DNA from: an uncultured Methanoregula sp.
GTDB lineage: Archaea; Halobacteriota; Methanomicrobia; Methanomicrobiales; Methanospirillaceae
Direction of reading: 5' to 3'
Length of the DNA: 64,000 nt
NCBI RefSeq assembly: GCF_963667735.1
Contig: NZ_OY763919.1
Location: forward strand, 682,001 to 746,000
Shown: piece after piece, positions 1-8,379 of the stretch
Numbering within the stretch: position 1 is the first letter of the stretch
How the letters are laid out: each line of letters starts with the position of its first letter
Program-made: the position numbers and the translations under genes
The notes under the pieces: generated by a model
Seen by the model: only the letters and a program-made list of their open reading frames with translations
What the model was told of the DNA's origin: nothing
Databases searched by the model: none

Positions 1-917
1 CCCGCTGGGCGATACGGAGGGGGGACCACCGGGTAGAGCCCGGCCTGTACCGGCTCGGCAGTCCGACGGCAGACTCCCCGGTCTTTGCTTCGGCAAACTA
101 TACCCTGAGTTTCGATGCCCTGAGATCCGCACTCACCGGTGTGGATGGTTATATTCTCGTTCTCGATACAAAGGGGATCAATGTCTGGTGCGCTGCAGGC
201 AAAGGCACCTTTGGCACCGAAGAGCTCGTGCGGCAGATTGCCGGCACCGGTCTTGCAGATATCGTCAGTCATAAGAAGATCATTCTTCCCCAGTTGGGGG
301 CACCCGGGGTATCCTGGCCGGAAGTCATGAAAAGGACAGGTTTCCGGGTTGAGTACGGCCCGGTCCGGGCATGCGATCTTCCGGAGTACCTGAAATCGCA
401 TACCGCAACACCGGCTATGCGCCGGGTAACGTTCCCTCTTTGGGATCGCATGGTGTTGATCCCCGTGGAACTCACCCACATTGCCCTCCCGGCCATTGTA
501 ACAGCGCTTGCACTCTGGTTCCTTGCAGGACCCGTGGCGGGGCTTGCCGCCGTAGCCGCGGTTATTGCGGGAACGGTCCTCTTCCCCATCCTGCTCCCCA
601 TCCTGCCCACGCAGGACTTCTCCACCAAAGGCCTCTTCCTCGGGCTCCTTGCCGCGCTCCCGTTCGCGTTCCTCTGGGGCGGGGCGGTTGCTCTTCCCGT
701 ATGGGCACGGGCGGCCGGGGCGATAACCCCGCTCCTCATCGTGCCGGCCGTTACCGCGTACCTTGCACTCAACTTCACGGGATCGACAACGTTCACATCC
801 AGGACCGGGGTGAAAAAGGAGATATTCCGGTATGTCCCGGTCATGGTATGCATGGCGGTTGCAGGTGTTGCTCTCGCGATCCTGCTGGGCGCAGGCCGGC
901 TGCTGGGGTGGATCTGA
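1..917 (+). CDS. hgcA: HgcA, corrinoid membrane protein of mercury methylation (5' truncated)
   Basis: The reading frame is already open at base 3 and ends at 915-917, so about 304 C-terminal residues are visible and the true start lies before the window. The soluble part carries NVWCAAGK (180-203), the HgcA cap-helix signature whose cysteine is the lower cobalt ligand of the corrinoid. It is followed by about five hydrophobic helices (roughly 470-905), the usual HgcA membrane domain. The family transfers a methyl group from a methyl-corrinoid to Hg(II), working with the ferredoxin HgcB. The stop overlaps the start of hgcB. The CdhD/AcsC corrinoid subunit is the closest alternative, but it lacks the membrane domain and this motif. 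Confidence 0.93.
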   Translation, partial: RWAIRRGDHRVEPGLYRLGSPTADSPVFASANYTLSFDALRSALTGVDGYILVLDTKGINVWCAAGKGTFGTEELVRQIAGTGLADIVSHKKIILPQLGAPGVSWPEVMKRTGFRVEYGPVRACDLPEYLKSHTATPAMRRVTFPLWDRMVLIPVELTHIALPAIVTALALWFLAGPVAGLAAVAAVIAGTVLFPILLPILPTQDFSTKGLFLGLLAALPFAFLWGGAVALPVWARAAGAITPLLIVPAVTAYLALNFTGSTTFTSRTGVKKEIFRYVPVMVCMAVAGVALAILLGAGRLLGWI

Positions 918-1249
918 TGTTCGATTCCTACACGGATACAACGCTTGTGTTCCATCCTGATCGCTGCATCAACTGCGGGCGCTGCATGGAGGTCTGCCCC
1001 CACGGGGTCTTTGCTCCAGGCAAGGATACCGTCAGTATTGCACAACCCTCAGCCTGCATGGAGTGCGGGGCGTGCCAGAAGAACTGTCCCGTTCAGGCAA
1101 TCGAAGTGCAGAGCGGGGTAGGCTGCGCCTGGGCCATGATCGGGGCTGCACTGAAAGGAAAGGACATGGACAGCGGGGAGTGCAGCTGTGGCGGGGAGGA
1201 CAGCACCTGCTGCGGAAGCGAGAAGCCTCCCTGCGGGGATCCCAAATGA
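917..1249 (+). CDS. hgcB: HgcB, 2[4Fe-4S] ferredoxin partner of HgcA
   Basis: 110 residues from an ATG that shares a base with the hgcA stop (TGATG), indicating translational coupling. Two 4Fe-4S motifs are visible: C17/C20/C23/C27 and C47/C50/C53/C57, the second within CMECGAC. A further conserved cysteine, C70 in GVGCAWAM, and a C-terminal vicinal pair, C98-C99, are the features that separate HgcB from ordinary ferredoxins. In the family, HgcB supplies electrons to reduce the corrinoid of HgcA, and the cysteine pair is thought to handle Hg(II). The longer reading frame beginning at 371 lies inside hgcA and was not used. Confidence 0.94.
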   Translation: MFDSYTDTTLVFHPDRCINCGRCMEVCPHGVFAPGKDTVSIAQPSACMECGACQKNCPVQAIEVQSGVGCAWAMIGAALKGKDMDSGECSCGGEDSTCCGSEKPPCGDPK

Positions 1250-1671
1250 AAAAAACCCGGGTCATCTTTGTCTGCACGGCAAATGCAGCACGCTCGCAGA
1301 TGGCAGAGGGGCTGCTCCGGGCACGGTACGGCGATCGGTACGAGGTGTTCAGCGCTGGAACACGGCAATCGAGCGTGAGCCCGCATGCAATTGCAGCAAT
1401 GCGGGAGATAGGCATTGACATTGCGCACCACCACTCCAAGACCATTGACGCGTTTGCCGGGCAGACATTCGACATCGCGGTAACGGTCTGCGACCGGGCC
1501 CACCAGGTCTGCCCGGTCGTTCCCGGCGCCGTAAAAACGATCCATTATGCATTCCTCGATCCCCATACCGTACAGGGATCCTCGGACGACATTGCCGGGG
1601 CCTACCGGTCGGTCCGGGATGCAATGGCTGCCTGGATCGACCGGGAGTTCGGCCAGAGCACACGATTGTAA
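1246..1671 (+). CDS. arsC: Arsenate reductase, thioredoxin-coupled LMW-phosphatase type
   Basis: 141 residues from the ATG at 1246, which overlaps the hgcB stop in an ATGA, so hgcA-hgcB-arsC form one coupled unit. The P-loop CX5R is C10-TANAA-R16, and the two redox cysteines fall at C82 and C89 in VCDRAHQVC, the same positions as in the thioredoxin-linked ArsC of Staphylococcus. The enzyme reduces arsenate to arsenite through a disulfide cascade. An LMW protein-tyrosine phosphatase is less likely because of the C82/C89 pair. No arsenite exporter or ArsR is visible in the window. Confidence 0.88.
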   Translation: MKKTRVIFVCTANAARSQMAEGLLRARYGDRYEVFSAGTRQSSVSPHAIAAMREIGIDIAHHHSKTIDAFAGQTFDIAVTVCDRAHQVCPVVPGAVKTIHYAFLDPHTVQGSSDDIAGAYRSVRDAMAAWIDREFGQSTRL

Positions 1672-1675
1672 GTGG

Positions 1676-1685
1676 AAAATATAAG
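1676..1685 (+). promoter_or_regulatory. TATA box before malic enzyme
   Basis: An AT-rich AAAATATAAG element just after the arsC stop and about 100 bp before the malic enzyme start. It would place transcription near 1710. This is inferred from sequence only. Confidence 0.4.
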
Positions 1686-1785
1686 TCGACCGGCAGTTAT
1701 CCGTTGATGCAATTTCTTGTTCATTCCCTGCCATAAGAACATTGATGGTATCCAACCGCCATCATTCAAAAAGGGAGTACCGGGA

Positions 1786-3000
1786 ATGGCAGGGGCAAAA
1801 AGAAAAGACATCTACGCAGAGTCGCTCGCTCTTCATGAGAAATACCAGGGAAAGATCGAAGTCCACTCAAAAGTTTCCCTTGCCGACCGGCGGGATCTCT
1901 CCCTTGCCTATACCCCGGGCGTTGCCGCCGTCTGCCGGGAGATCGCAAGGGACAAAAACCTGGCATATAAGTACACGCTCAAGGCCAACACGATCGCGAT
2001 CGTGAGTGACGGCTCCCGCGTCCTTTCCCAGGGAAACATCGGGGGATATGCTGCCATTCCGGTTATGGAAGGAAAAGCCCTCCTCTTCAAGAAACTGGCC
2101 GGTATCGATGCGTTCCCCATCTGTTTTGAGAATTACCACACGCAGTTTGCCGACCAGATAAAGAACCTCGCACCGGTCTTCGGGGGGATCGCCCTCGAGG
2201 ACATCGCGGCTCCCAAATGTTTCGAGCTCGAGGAATCCCTGCAGGGGATCGGTATTCCCGTGATGCACGATGACCAGCACGGCACGGCGGTTGTGGTGCT
2301 TGCGGCACTCCTGAATGCGTGCCGGGTCACAAAAAAGCGGTTCGAGGACCTGAACGTCGTGGTCTGCGGGGCGGGGGCTGCCGGGTTTGCAATAATCAGG
2401 ATGCTGAAATGCATAGGGTACAATCCCGATCTCTGCAGCACGGTCAAGGATATCATCGTCTGCGACCACGAGGGGATCATTTACCGCCACCGGCCGGGGC
2501 TCTATGCAAACAAATACAAGTTCATCATCGGGGATGAGACCAACCGCACCGGGCGGACCGGAACACTTGCCGATGCCCTTGAAGGCGCAGATGTCTGTAT
2601 CGGAGTTTCTGTCCCGGGGATCATCACCCATCAGATGATCCGTTCCATGAACGAGGATCCCATCATCTTCGCTCTCGCCCACCCGATGCCGGAGATCCTC
2701 CCCCACGATGCACTCCAGGCCGGGGCGGCGATTGTCGGTACCGGGCGCGGGGAGTACCCCAACCAGATCAATTATGCCCTGGCATTTCCGGGAATCTTCC
2801 GGGGGGCACTGGATGTCTGTGCATCACGGATATCGGACGAGATGAAGGTGGCGGCTGCCCATGCTCTTGCGGGTTATATCAAACATCCCAGAAAAGACCG
2901 GATCCTGCCCAAGATCCTCAACAGGAATGTCGTGACCACCGTGGCAAAAGCAGTAAGCGAAGCTGCCATTGCAAGCGGGTGTGCACGCACAATTGAGTAA
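1786..3000 (+). CDS. NAD(P)-dependent malic enzyme
   Basis: 404 residues from the ATG at 1786, which has a GGGAG ribosome-binding site at 1773-1777; the upstream in-frame ATG at 1717 lacks one. Family motifs seen: AYTPGVA near residue 41, SDGSRVLSQGNIGG around 74-87, EDIAAPKCFELE, the metal-binding HDDQHGTA, and the Rossmann motif GAGAAGFA. It should oxidatively decarboxylate malate to pyruvate, or carboxylate pyruvate, linking C3 and C4 pools. Length matches the short prokaryotic malic enzymes without a phosphotransacetylase tail. Cofactor preference cannot be read with confidence. Confidence 0.9.
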   Translation: MAGAKRKDIYAESLALHEKYQGKIEVHSKVSLADRRDLSLAYTPGVAAVCREIARDKNLAYKYTLKANTIAIVSDGSRVLSQGNIGGYAAIPVMEGKALLFKKLAGIDAFPICFENYHTQFADQIKNLAPVFGGIALEDIAAPKCFELEESLQGIGIPVMHDDQHGTAVVVLAALLNACRVTKKRFEDLNVVVCGAGAAGFAIIRMLKCIGYNPDLCSTVKDIIVCDHEGIIYRHRPGLYANKYKFIIGDETNRTGRTGTLADALEGADVCIGVSVPGIITHQMIRSMNEDPIIFALAHPMPEILPHDALQAGAAIVGTGRGEYPNQINYALAFPGIFRGALDVCASRISDEMKVAAAHALAGYIKHPRKDRILPKILNRNVVTTVAKAVSEAAIASGCARTIE

Positions 3001-3010
3001 AAGAAAAAGA

Positions 3011-3292
3011 TTATTGGACGAGTTCTATCTGGATGCCGCCGATCTTCCCTGCAAAAAGATTGTAGAGGAAGGCCATGATTGCACCGCAGATGAAGCCCAT
3101 GATGGCAAAGATGATCGGGAAGATGATGATCGTCATGAGACCGAATGCCTCAAGGCCTGCCATATCCTTGCTGTACCCGATTGCCACTCCCAGCATCGCG
3201 AAGAGAACGCCGTAAAAAAGTCCGAATACAATACCAAAAAGGGCCTGGATCTTTGCCCAGGACATTATATCAATACTCTTGATGACTGCCAT
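3011..3292 (-). CDS. Small conserved-type membrane protein, function unknown
   Basis: 93 residues with two long hydrophobic segments, about 17-41 and 50-82, separated by a short polar loop (GYSKDMAGLE). The helices are glycine-rich and the C-terminus is short. The layout resembles DUF3566-type two-helix proteins, but I cannot assign a family firmly. It converges on malic enzyme with only 10 bp between stop codons. No catalytic motif is visible. Confidence 0.65.
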   Translation of the reverse strand: MAVIKSIDIMSWAKIQALFGIVFGLFYGVLFAMLGVAIGYSKDMAGLEAFGLMTIIIFPIIFAIMGFICGAIMAFLYNLFAGKIGGIQIELVQ

Positions 3293-3354
3293 TAGCGCAC
3301 CTACGTATGATTATTAAAAACACCTCTAAAAAGGCTTGCGTATTGCATCCGGTT

Positions 3355-4179
3355 TCAGGGTTTCATTATCCGACAGACCGTCTCCATGAGAGCATGGTGG
3401 CGGCAGAGGTGCTCCATAAATGCCCTGCTGCGTTCCCCTTCGGGAAGCACCTGCCAGTCAATCTTGCAGTCCGTATCCCAGAGGATGAGACCCTCGGCGG
3501 GAGCGGGTTGCAGGGGCCGGTCTGTTTCTGACAAGAGAAGACGGGATATCAGGTCTTCATCCTCCCCGTTCCCGATCCGAAGCAGTGCCGAGGCCATGCA
3601 CCGGACCTGGTGCCAGAGGAAACTCTCCGCAGTGACTTCGAGGAATGCAAAATTATTCTCCATCCTGACCCGGGCAGAGTGGATGGTCCGCAGCGGGTTC
3701 TTGTCCTGCACTCTCGCAAAATTCGAGAAATTATGCGTCCCGAGAAACTGTGCAGCCGCACGGTCCATTGCTGCGATATCTGCAGGCATGTCGGCAAAAT
3801 AATACCGGTAGGTCCGTGACCGGGCATCGAACCGGGGATGGAACTGCGGGGATACTTCCGAATAACCGGTACACCAGCAGTCGGGGGGAAGCTGGGTGTT
3901 GATAACCGAGATCGCCCGCTCCGGTTCCCTGGTTGAAAACGCAGCAACCTGCCCGATAGCATGAACCCCGCGGTCGGTCCGGCCTGCAAACAGGAAACCT
4001 GCTTTTCGCCAGTCGTCAAAAAGGGAGATCCGCTGGCAGGCTGCCACAAATTCTCCTTCAACCGTCCGTTCGGACGCCTGCATCTGGGAGCCAAAGAACC
4101 TGCTGCCCAGGTACGAGACCCGGAAAGCAAGCCTTACCGGAGCTGGACGTGACGGGTGATCCGTTTGATCTTCTTCCAT
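3355..4179 (-). CDS. truA: tRNA pseudouridine synthase A
   Basis: 274 residues. GRTDRGVHA (about 66-74) contains the catalytic aspartate of the TruA family. The fold signatures YLGSRFFGSQ near the N-terminus, the RSRTYRYY segment and FLWHQVRCM are also present. The enzyme makes pseudouridine at positions 38-40 of the tRNA anticodon arm. The start overlaps the end of the upstream PHP gene by 46 bp on the same strand, suggesting coupled translation; the overlap is longer than usual, so a slightly later start is possible. Confidence 0.93.
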   Translation of the reverse strand: MEEDQTDHPSRPAPVRLAFRVSYLGSRFFGSQMQASERTVEGEFVAACQRISLFDDWRKAGFLFAGRTDRGVHAIGQVAAFSTREPERAISVINTQLPPDCWCTGYSEVSPQFHPRFDARSRTYRYYFADMPADIAAMDRAAAQFLGTHNFSNFARVQDKNPLRTIHSARVRMENNFAFLEVTAESFLWHQVRCMASALLRIGNGEDEDLISRLLLSETDRPLQPAPAEGLILWDTDCKIDWQVLPEGERSRAFMEHLCRHHALMETVCRIMKP

Positions 4180-4811
4180 GTGTTGTTGATCGACTGGCGG
4201 GTATAGGTACGCAGCGGCGTCTTCTTTCCGCCGCAGGAGACGTTTCCGGCCCGGATCGCTTCCAGGATGGACGGGACATTCTTTTCAGCATCGACAAACG
4301 TCCTGCCGAACCCGACAAACCGGGCATTGTGGGCATCGCTCCCGCCCACGCAGGGTTTGCCCATCCTCTTTGCTATACGGGCGGCCTTCTTGTTGGCCGA
4401 GCCGACGATATACCGGCTGTTGAACGATTCCACTGCATCGACAACGGCCATGCCGGCTTTCTTGCGCCGGGCCACGCCGTGCCTCCAGATATGGTAAGGG
4501 TGGGGGAGGATCAGGAGCGCGCCCATCCTCCGGGCAATCTCGACAGTAGCTTCCACATCGAGGCCTGCAGGAATTATCTCGGTAACGCCCAGCACAAGGA
4601 GATGGCCCTGCCGGGTCGAGACCTCGATACCCGGGATAACGAGTACCGTTGAGGGGATGGAAAGCGCTATCTTTGCACCATCAACGGTGTCGTGATCGGT
4701 GATGGCTATGGCGTCCAGCCCGACCTCCTCGGCCTTTTTGAGGATCTCCTCGACACTGCTTTCGCCGTCTTTGGAATATCTGGTATGCACATGCAGGTCG
4801 CAGGTCAGCAT
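4134..4811 (-). CDS. PHP-domain metal-dependent phosphoesterase
   Basis: 225 residues. DLHVHTRYSKDG (residues 5-16) and ITDHDT (about 38-43) are PHP metal-binding motifs, followed by PGIEVST, the histidine in LPHPYH and the terminal GGSDAH. These are the ligands of the trinuclear site. Stand-alone PHP proteins of this size hydrolyse small phosphoesters such as nucleotides or nucleoside 3',5'-bisphosphates; the exact substrate cannot be told. It lies upstream of truA and is divergent from the DHPS-like gene. Confidence 0.85.
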   Translation of the reverse strand: MLTCDLHVHTRYSKDGESSVEEILKKAEEVGLDAIAITDHDTVDGAKIALSIPSTVLVIPGIEVSTRQGHLLVLGVTEIIPAGLDVEATVEIARRMGALLILPHPYHIWRHGVARRKKAGMAVVDAVESFNSRYIVGSANKKAARIAKRMGKPCVGGSDAHNARFVGFGRTFVDAEKNVPSILEAIRAGNVSCGGKKTPLRTYTRQSINNTWKKIKRITRHVQLR

Positions 4812-4852
4812 CTGATCATAGTGTTTTTATCTCTCTGGTATTAAGGGAACTT

Positions 4853-6265
4853 ATGCGCATCCTGCTCCCCACCGGTGCTGCCACCGAAGAGAGCGTAAAA
4901 CGGGCAGCCGCCGGCTCCGACGCCAGGGTTGTTGTCACCGGGGAGATCGCATCTTTTCTGACCCCGCACCGGCTCAGAAAACTCCTTTCAGAGGAGCGGT
5001 TTGATCTGGTGCTCGTACCTGGCATGTGCACCGCCTCGTTCGAACAGGTAGAGCGCGAGACCGGTGTGCCGGTCTTTCGCGGACCCCGCCATGCAGCGGA
5101 TCTCTCGCTGATCCTGCCACTTATCGGCACCATCCCCCTGTCACGGACCGTTCCCGCGGATGAACTCCTGTCGGCAAAAAGAGCAGAGGAAGCAATGGAG
5201 CGGGTAGAGCAGGCCGAATCCGCTGCAGAATACGATTTCATCATCCGGGGCGTGAAGATCGGGATGAACTCGCGGATGAAAGTCCTTGCCGAGATCATGG
5301 ATGCCCACCGGCGCGAGAACATCCGCGAGCTGGTTGGGAGATACTTTTCTGCAGGAGCGGATATCGTGGATCTCGGGTTCGGGTTCGATGCCGTACCGTC
5401 GGATGTTCTCAGAGTCTTTTCCGAACTCGAAGGCATCGATCAGCCCCTTGCCGTGGATACCCAGGACCCGGAACTGATCCGTGCAGCGCTCGGACGGGCG
5501 GACCTCGTGCTCAGCCTGCAGGAAGAGAATATCCCGATGGTCGGAAAAGAGGTTGCCCGTGCCGGAATTGCCGCAGTAGTTGTCCCCGGCAGGAGCACGC
5601 TTGGAAAGAATATCGCCCTTGCAAAGCAGGCCGGAATCCGGTGTATCATCGCCGATCCGCTCCTCCAGCCCGCCGGTTCCGGGCTGGTGGACTCGCTCAG
5701 GAACTTCAGACGCATGCGGTACCCCGTCTTCTTCGGGGCGGGGAATGTTGTCGAGCTCCTGGACGCCGACTCGCCCGGGGCAAATGCCCTGCTCGCAGCA
5801 ATGGCAATGGAAACGGGAGCCGCAGTCATCTTCACAAGCGAGCATTCCGACAAGACCCGGGGCTCCGTGAGAGAGATACGACGGGCAACGGAGATGATGA
5901 TGCTGGCCCGGAACCGTCCCTATCCCAAGGATCTCGGGATCGACCTTCTCATCCTCAAGGAGAAGCGCCGGCGCCGGGAACCCCCGCTGGAATACGATAC
6001 CGTCATTACCGCAAAGGAGATGCCGGACGATCTTGCATACGATCCCAAAGGAAATTTCCGGATAGGCATAGAGGGTGAGAATATCGTTGCAGTCATCTCC
6101 GGCAAAGCGGTCTGTGGGAAGCGCTGGCAGGACGTCCTCCATACGATTCTCACAGAGGGCGATGTCTCCCTGCTGGATCACGCCGGCTATCTCGGGCGCG
6201 AACTCTACAAAGCGGAACTTGCCATCAGGTACGGGAGAAGCTTCGAACAGGACGGCGAACTCTGA
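4853..6265 (+). CDS. Archaeal dihydropteroate synthase-like protein
   Basis: 470 residues. The middle (about 165-360) has a pterin-binding TIM-barrel character: AGADIVDLGFGFD, LAVDTQDPELIRAAL, and a strand ending VVPGRSTLGKNI. Flanking N- and C-terminal regions (about 1-160 and 380-470) are specific to the archaeal family. Such proteins occur in methanogens and are linked to tetrahydromethanopterin synthesis rather than folate. The start at 4853 follows a 41-bp gap from the divergent PHP gene. Substrate is inferred from family membership only. Confidence 0.8.
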   Translation: MRILLPTGAATEESVKRAAAGSDARVVVTGEIASFLTPHRLRKLLSEERFDLVLVPGMCTASFEQVERETGVPVFRGPRHAADLSLILPLIGTIPLSRTVPADELLSAKRAEEAMERVEQAESAAEYDFIIRGVKIGMNSRMKVLAEIMDAHRRENIRELVGRYFSAGADIVDLGFGFDAVPSDVLRVFSELEGIDQPLAVDTQDPELIRAALGRADLVLSLQEENIPMVGKEVARAGIAAVVVPGRSTLGKNIALAKQAGIRCIIADPLLQPAGSGLVDSLRNFRRMRYPVFFGAGNVVELLDADSPGANALLAAMAMETGAAVIFTSEHSDKTRGSVREIRRATEMMMLARNRPYPKDLGIDLLILKEKRRRREPPLEYDTVITAKEMPDDLAYDPKGNFRIGIEGENIVAVISGKAVCGKRWQDVLHTILTEGDVSLLDHAGYLGRELYKAELAIRYGRSFEQDGEL

Positions 6266-6312
6266 TCCCTTCAACCAATCTTTTTATTTCTCCAAAAAAG
6301 CACCTGTACAGC

Positions 6313-6594
6313 ATGACAAAGAAGGCACGTGCATCCCATATCCTGGTAAAGACCGAACAGCAGGCAACCCAGGTCATGAAGCGCATTGCGGACGGCGAGG
6401 ACTTTGCAGCGGTTGCAAAGCGGTTCTCCGGCTGCCCCTCAGGGAAAAACGGCGGCGACCTCGGCTGGTTCACGAAGGGGCAGATGGTCCCGGAGTTCGA
6501 GAAGGTTGCTTTTGAAGAGGAAGTCGGCAAGGTTGTAGGACCGATCAAGACCCAGTTCGGGTACCACGTCATCAAAGTGACCGGAAAAGACTGA
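6313..6594 (+). CDS. Peptidyl-prolyl cis-trans isomerase, parvulin family
   Basis: 93 residues forming a single parvulin domain: ARASHILVKTEQ at the start, GEDFAAVAKRFS, GGDLGWFTKGQMVPEFE, and the C-terminal TQFGYHVIKV. No signal peptide, so it is a cytoplasmic single-domain enzyme of the PpiC/Pin4 size class. It assists folding by isomerising X-Pro bonds. It lies 47 bp after the DHPS-like gene and 27 bp before the acetolactate decarboxylase, but nothing suggests a shared role. Confidence 0.92.
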   Translation: MTKKARASHILVKTEQQATQVMKRIADGEDFAAVAKRFSGCPSGKNGGDLGWFTKGQMVPEFEKVAFEEEVGKVVGPIKTQFGYHVIKVTGKD

Positions 6595-6621
6595 TCCACA
6601 ACCTGTTCCATTGCTGCGAAC

Positions 6622-7440
6622 ATGAACAATCTGAAATTTTTTCTTGGCATAGGACTTGCGGTTGTTGTTGTTTTTGCCGCGTCAGCGGTCTACGTCAATC
6701 TCCAGAAAAATACAGCGGGCTCTGGCTCTGTCGATCACGAAACACTGTACCAGGTCTCGACCATCGATGCCCTGCTGCAGGGAGTCGACGACGGGGTACA
6801 GACGGTCGGGGAACTGAAACGGCACGGGGACTTCGGCATCGGCACGTTCGATGCTCTGGATGGCGAAATGACGGTGCTGGACGGTGTCGTGTACCAGGCA
6901 AAAGCCGATGGGAAGATCTATACGGTTTCTGACAGCCAGACAACCCCGTTTGCCACCGTAACGTACTTTTCAAAGGACCATTCTGCCACGACAAGTGCAC
7001 CGATGAACCTGACCGTCTTCACATCGGAGATGGAGAAAGAACTCCCCACCGGGAACATGATCTATGCCGTGCGCATGCACGGGACGTTCCCCTCCGTGAA
7101 AGTCCGGGCGATTCCGGCTCAGAAGAAACCGTACCCCACGCTGGCCGAAGCAAGCAGGAACCAGTCAGTCTATACTTACGCAGATACGACAGGGACAATT
7201 GTCGGGTTCTATACCCCGGTCTTTGTCAAGGGTATCAATGTCCCGGGCTACCATCTCCACTATATCAGTGATGACCATACACAAGGCGGTCACATCCTCG
7301 ATCTCACTGTACCGGCGGGAACAGCCGTTGAGTATGACGTTACCCCCGGTTTTACCATGGCGCTCCCGACGAGCGGCGACTTCACCGGCGTCGATCTCTC
7401 ACAGGACAAAAGCAAAGAACTTGCAATGGTTGAGAAATAA
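6622..7440 (+). CDS. Alpha-acetolactate decarboxylase, membrane-anchored or exported
   Basis: 272 residues. The C-terminal region has GYHLHYISDDHTQGGH, supplying the three zinc-ligand histidines of the family, and MHGTFPSVKVRA, the region of the catalytic arginine. Residues 6-26 form an uncleaved anchor or signal peptide, placing the catalytic domain outside. The reaction converts 2-acetolactate to acetoin and CO2. In a methanogen acetolactate is mainly a branched-chain amino-acid intermediate, so an external decarboxylase is unexpected. No acetolactate synthase or acetoin gene is nearby. Confidence 0.88.
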   Translation: MNNLKFFLGIGLAVVVVFAASAVYVNLQKNTAGSGSVDHETLYQVSTIDALLQGVDDGVQTVGELKRHGDFGIGTFDALDGEMTVLDGVVYQAKADGKIYTVSDSQTTPFATVTYFSKDHSATTSAPMNLTVFTSEMEKELPTGNMIYAVRMHGTFPSVKVRAIPAQKKPYPTLAEASRNQSVYTYADTTGTIVGFYTPVFVKGINVPGYHLHYISDDHTQGGHILDLTVPAGTAVEYDVTPGFTMALPTSGDFTGVDLSQDKSKELAMVEK

Positions 7441-7506
7441 CATTTTTTCCCGACGTTTTTTCTAGAGAGAGAACCTAAACCAGTACAACACGACAGGCAG
7501 AATATC

Positions 7507-7878
7507 ATGAAGATCCGCGGTATCAGGCAGGAACTCCTTTCACTTCTTCTGGAGATGGGGCGGGAAAGCCACCCGAACGAATTCGTCGGGGTGCTCCGGG
7601 AACGGGACGGGATCCTGGATGAGATCAACCTGCTCCCCGGCACCATCGGCCGCGAGGATTCTGCATCTCTTATGTACGATATGATGCCGCTCGACACCCA
7701 TGTTGCCGGGAGCGCCCACAGCCATCCCAACGGCGTGCTCCGCCCATCCCTCGCGGATGTCAATTTTTTTCCAAGGACCGGCCGGTACCACCTGATCATC
7801 GGCTTTCCCTATGAAACGGACAACTGGCGGTGTTTTACTGCCGATGGCGAACCCTGCACCCTGGACGTGATCGCATGA
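7507..7878 (+). CDS. JAMM/MPN+ (Mov34) metalloprotease-like protein
   Basis: 123 residues, one JAB/MPN domain. The JAMM zinc site is complete: E25 in NEFVGVL, H71-S-H73-P74, S81 and D84 in HSHPNGVLRPSLAD. Archaeal proteins of this type include desampylases that cleave ubiquitin-like SAMP proteins from targets; other members release sulfide from ThiS/MoaD-like carriers. The stop overlaps the start of the FAD synthase (ATGA), so the two are co-translated. The substrate cannot be decided from sequence. Confidence 0.82.
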   Translation: MKIRGIRQELLSLLLEMGRESHPNEFVGVLRERDGILDEINLLPGTIGREDSASLMYDMMPLDTHVAGSAHSHPNGVLRPSLADVNFFPRTGRYHLIIGFPYETDNWRCFTADGEPCTLDVIA

Positions 7879-8327
7879 CGGCACGCCGCATTGTTGCCAC
7901 CGGCACCTTCGACATTCTCCACCCCGGACACCTCTACTACCTGGAAGAATCAAAAAAACTCGGCGACGAGCTTTTCGTGATTGTTGCCCGGGATGCCAAC
8001 GTGAAGCACAAGCCGCACCCGATCATTCCCGAGGAGCACCGGCTCCGGATGGTTGCAGCGTTAAAACCGGTCGACCATGCGATCCTGGGGGACAAAACCG
8101 ACATGTTCCGGCCGATCGAGGAGATCAGTCCCGAGATCATCACCATCGGATTCAACCAGATGTTCAACGAGGCAAACCTGGAAGAGCAGCTCAGGGCCCG
8201 CAATCTTGCCCCCCGGGTTGTCCGCATCGGAAAGTATGCCGACGGGGATCTCTGCAGTTCCCGAAGGGTAGTCCAGCGTATCCTCGACAAGCGGTGCGAG
8301 GACAGTTCCGCTAAAAAAAGTTTATAG
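7875..8327 (+). CDS. ribL: Archaeal FAD synthase
   Basis: 150 residues from the ATG at 7875, within the ATGA overlap with the JAMM gene. GTFDILHPGHLYYL holds the nucleotidyltransferase HxGH motif, and SSRRVV near the C-terminus matches the second nucleotide-binding motif. Archaeal RibL adenylates FMN to FAD, the step after CTP-dependent RibK, which is encoded at about 55 kb. Glycerol-3-phosphate cytidylyltransferases are similar and are the main alternative. A strong hairpin and T-run follow directly. Confidence 0.85.
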   Translation: MTARRIVATGTFDILHPGHLYYLEESKKLGDELFVIVARDANVKHKPHPIIPEEHRLRMVAALKPVDHAILGDKTDMFRPIEEISPEIITIGFNQMFNEANLEEQLRARNLAPRVVRIGKYADGDLCSSRRVVQRILDKRCEDSSAKKSL

Positions 8328-8367
8328 CCGGTTGATAACCGGGGGAAAGCCCGGATCTCTTTTTTTT
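8328..8367 (+). terminator. Terminator after ribL
   Basis: CCGGTTGATAACCGG is followed by an overlapping CCGGGGGAAAGCCCGG stem and then a run of eight T's. It lies between convergent genes and may end both transcripts. Confidence 0.6.
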
Positions 8368-8379
8368 AAACGCTCCCTA

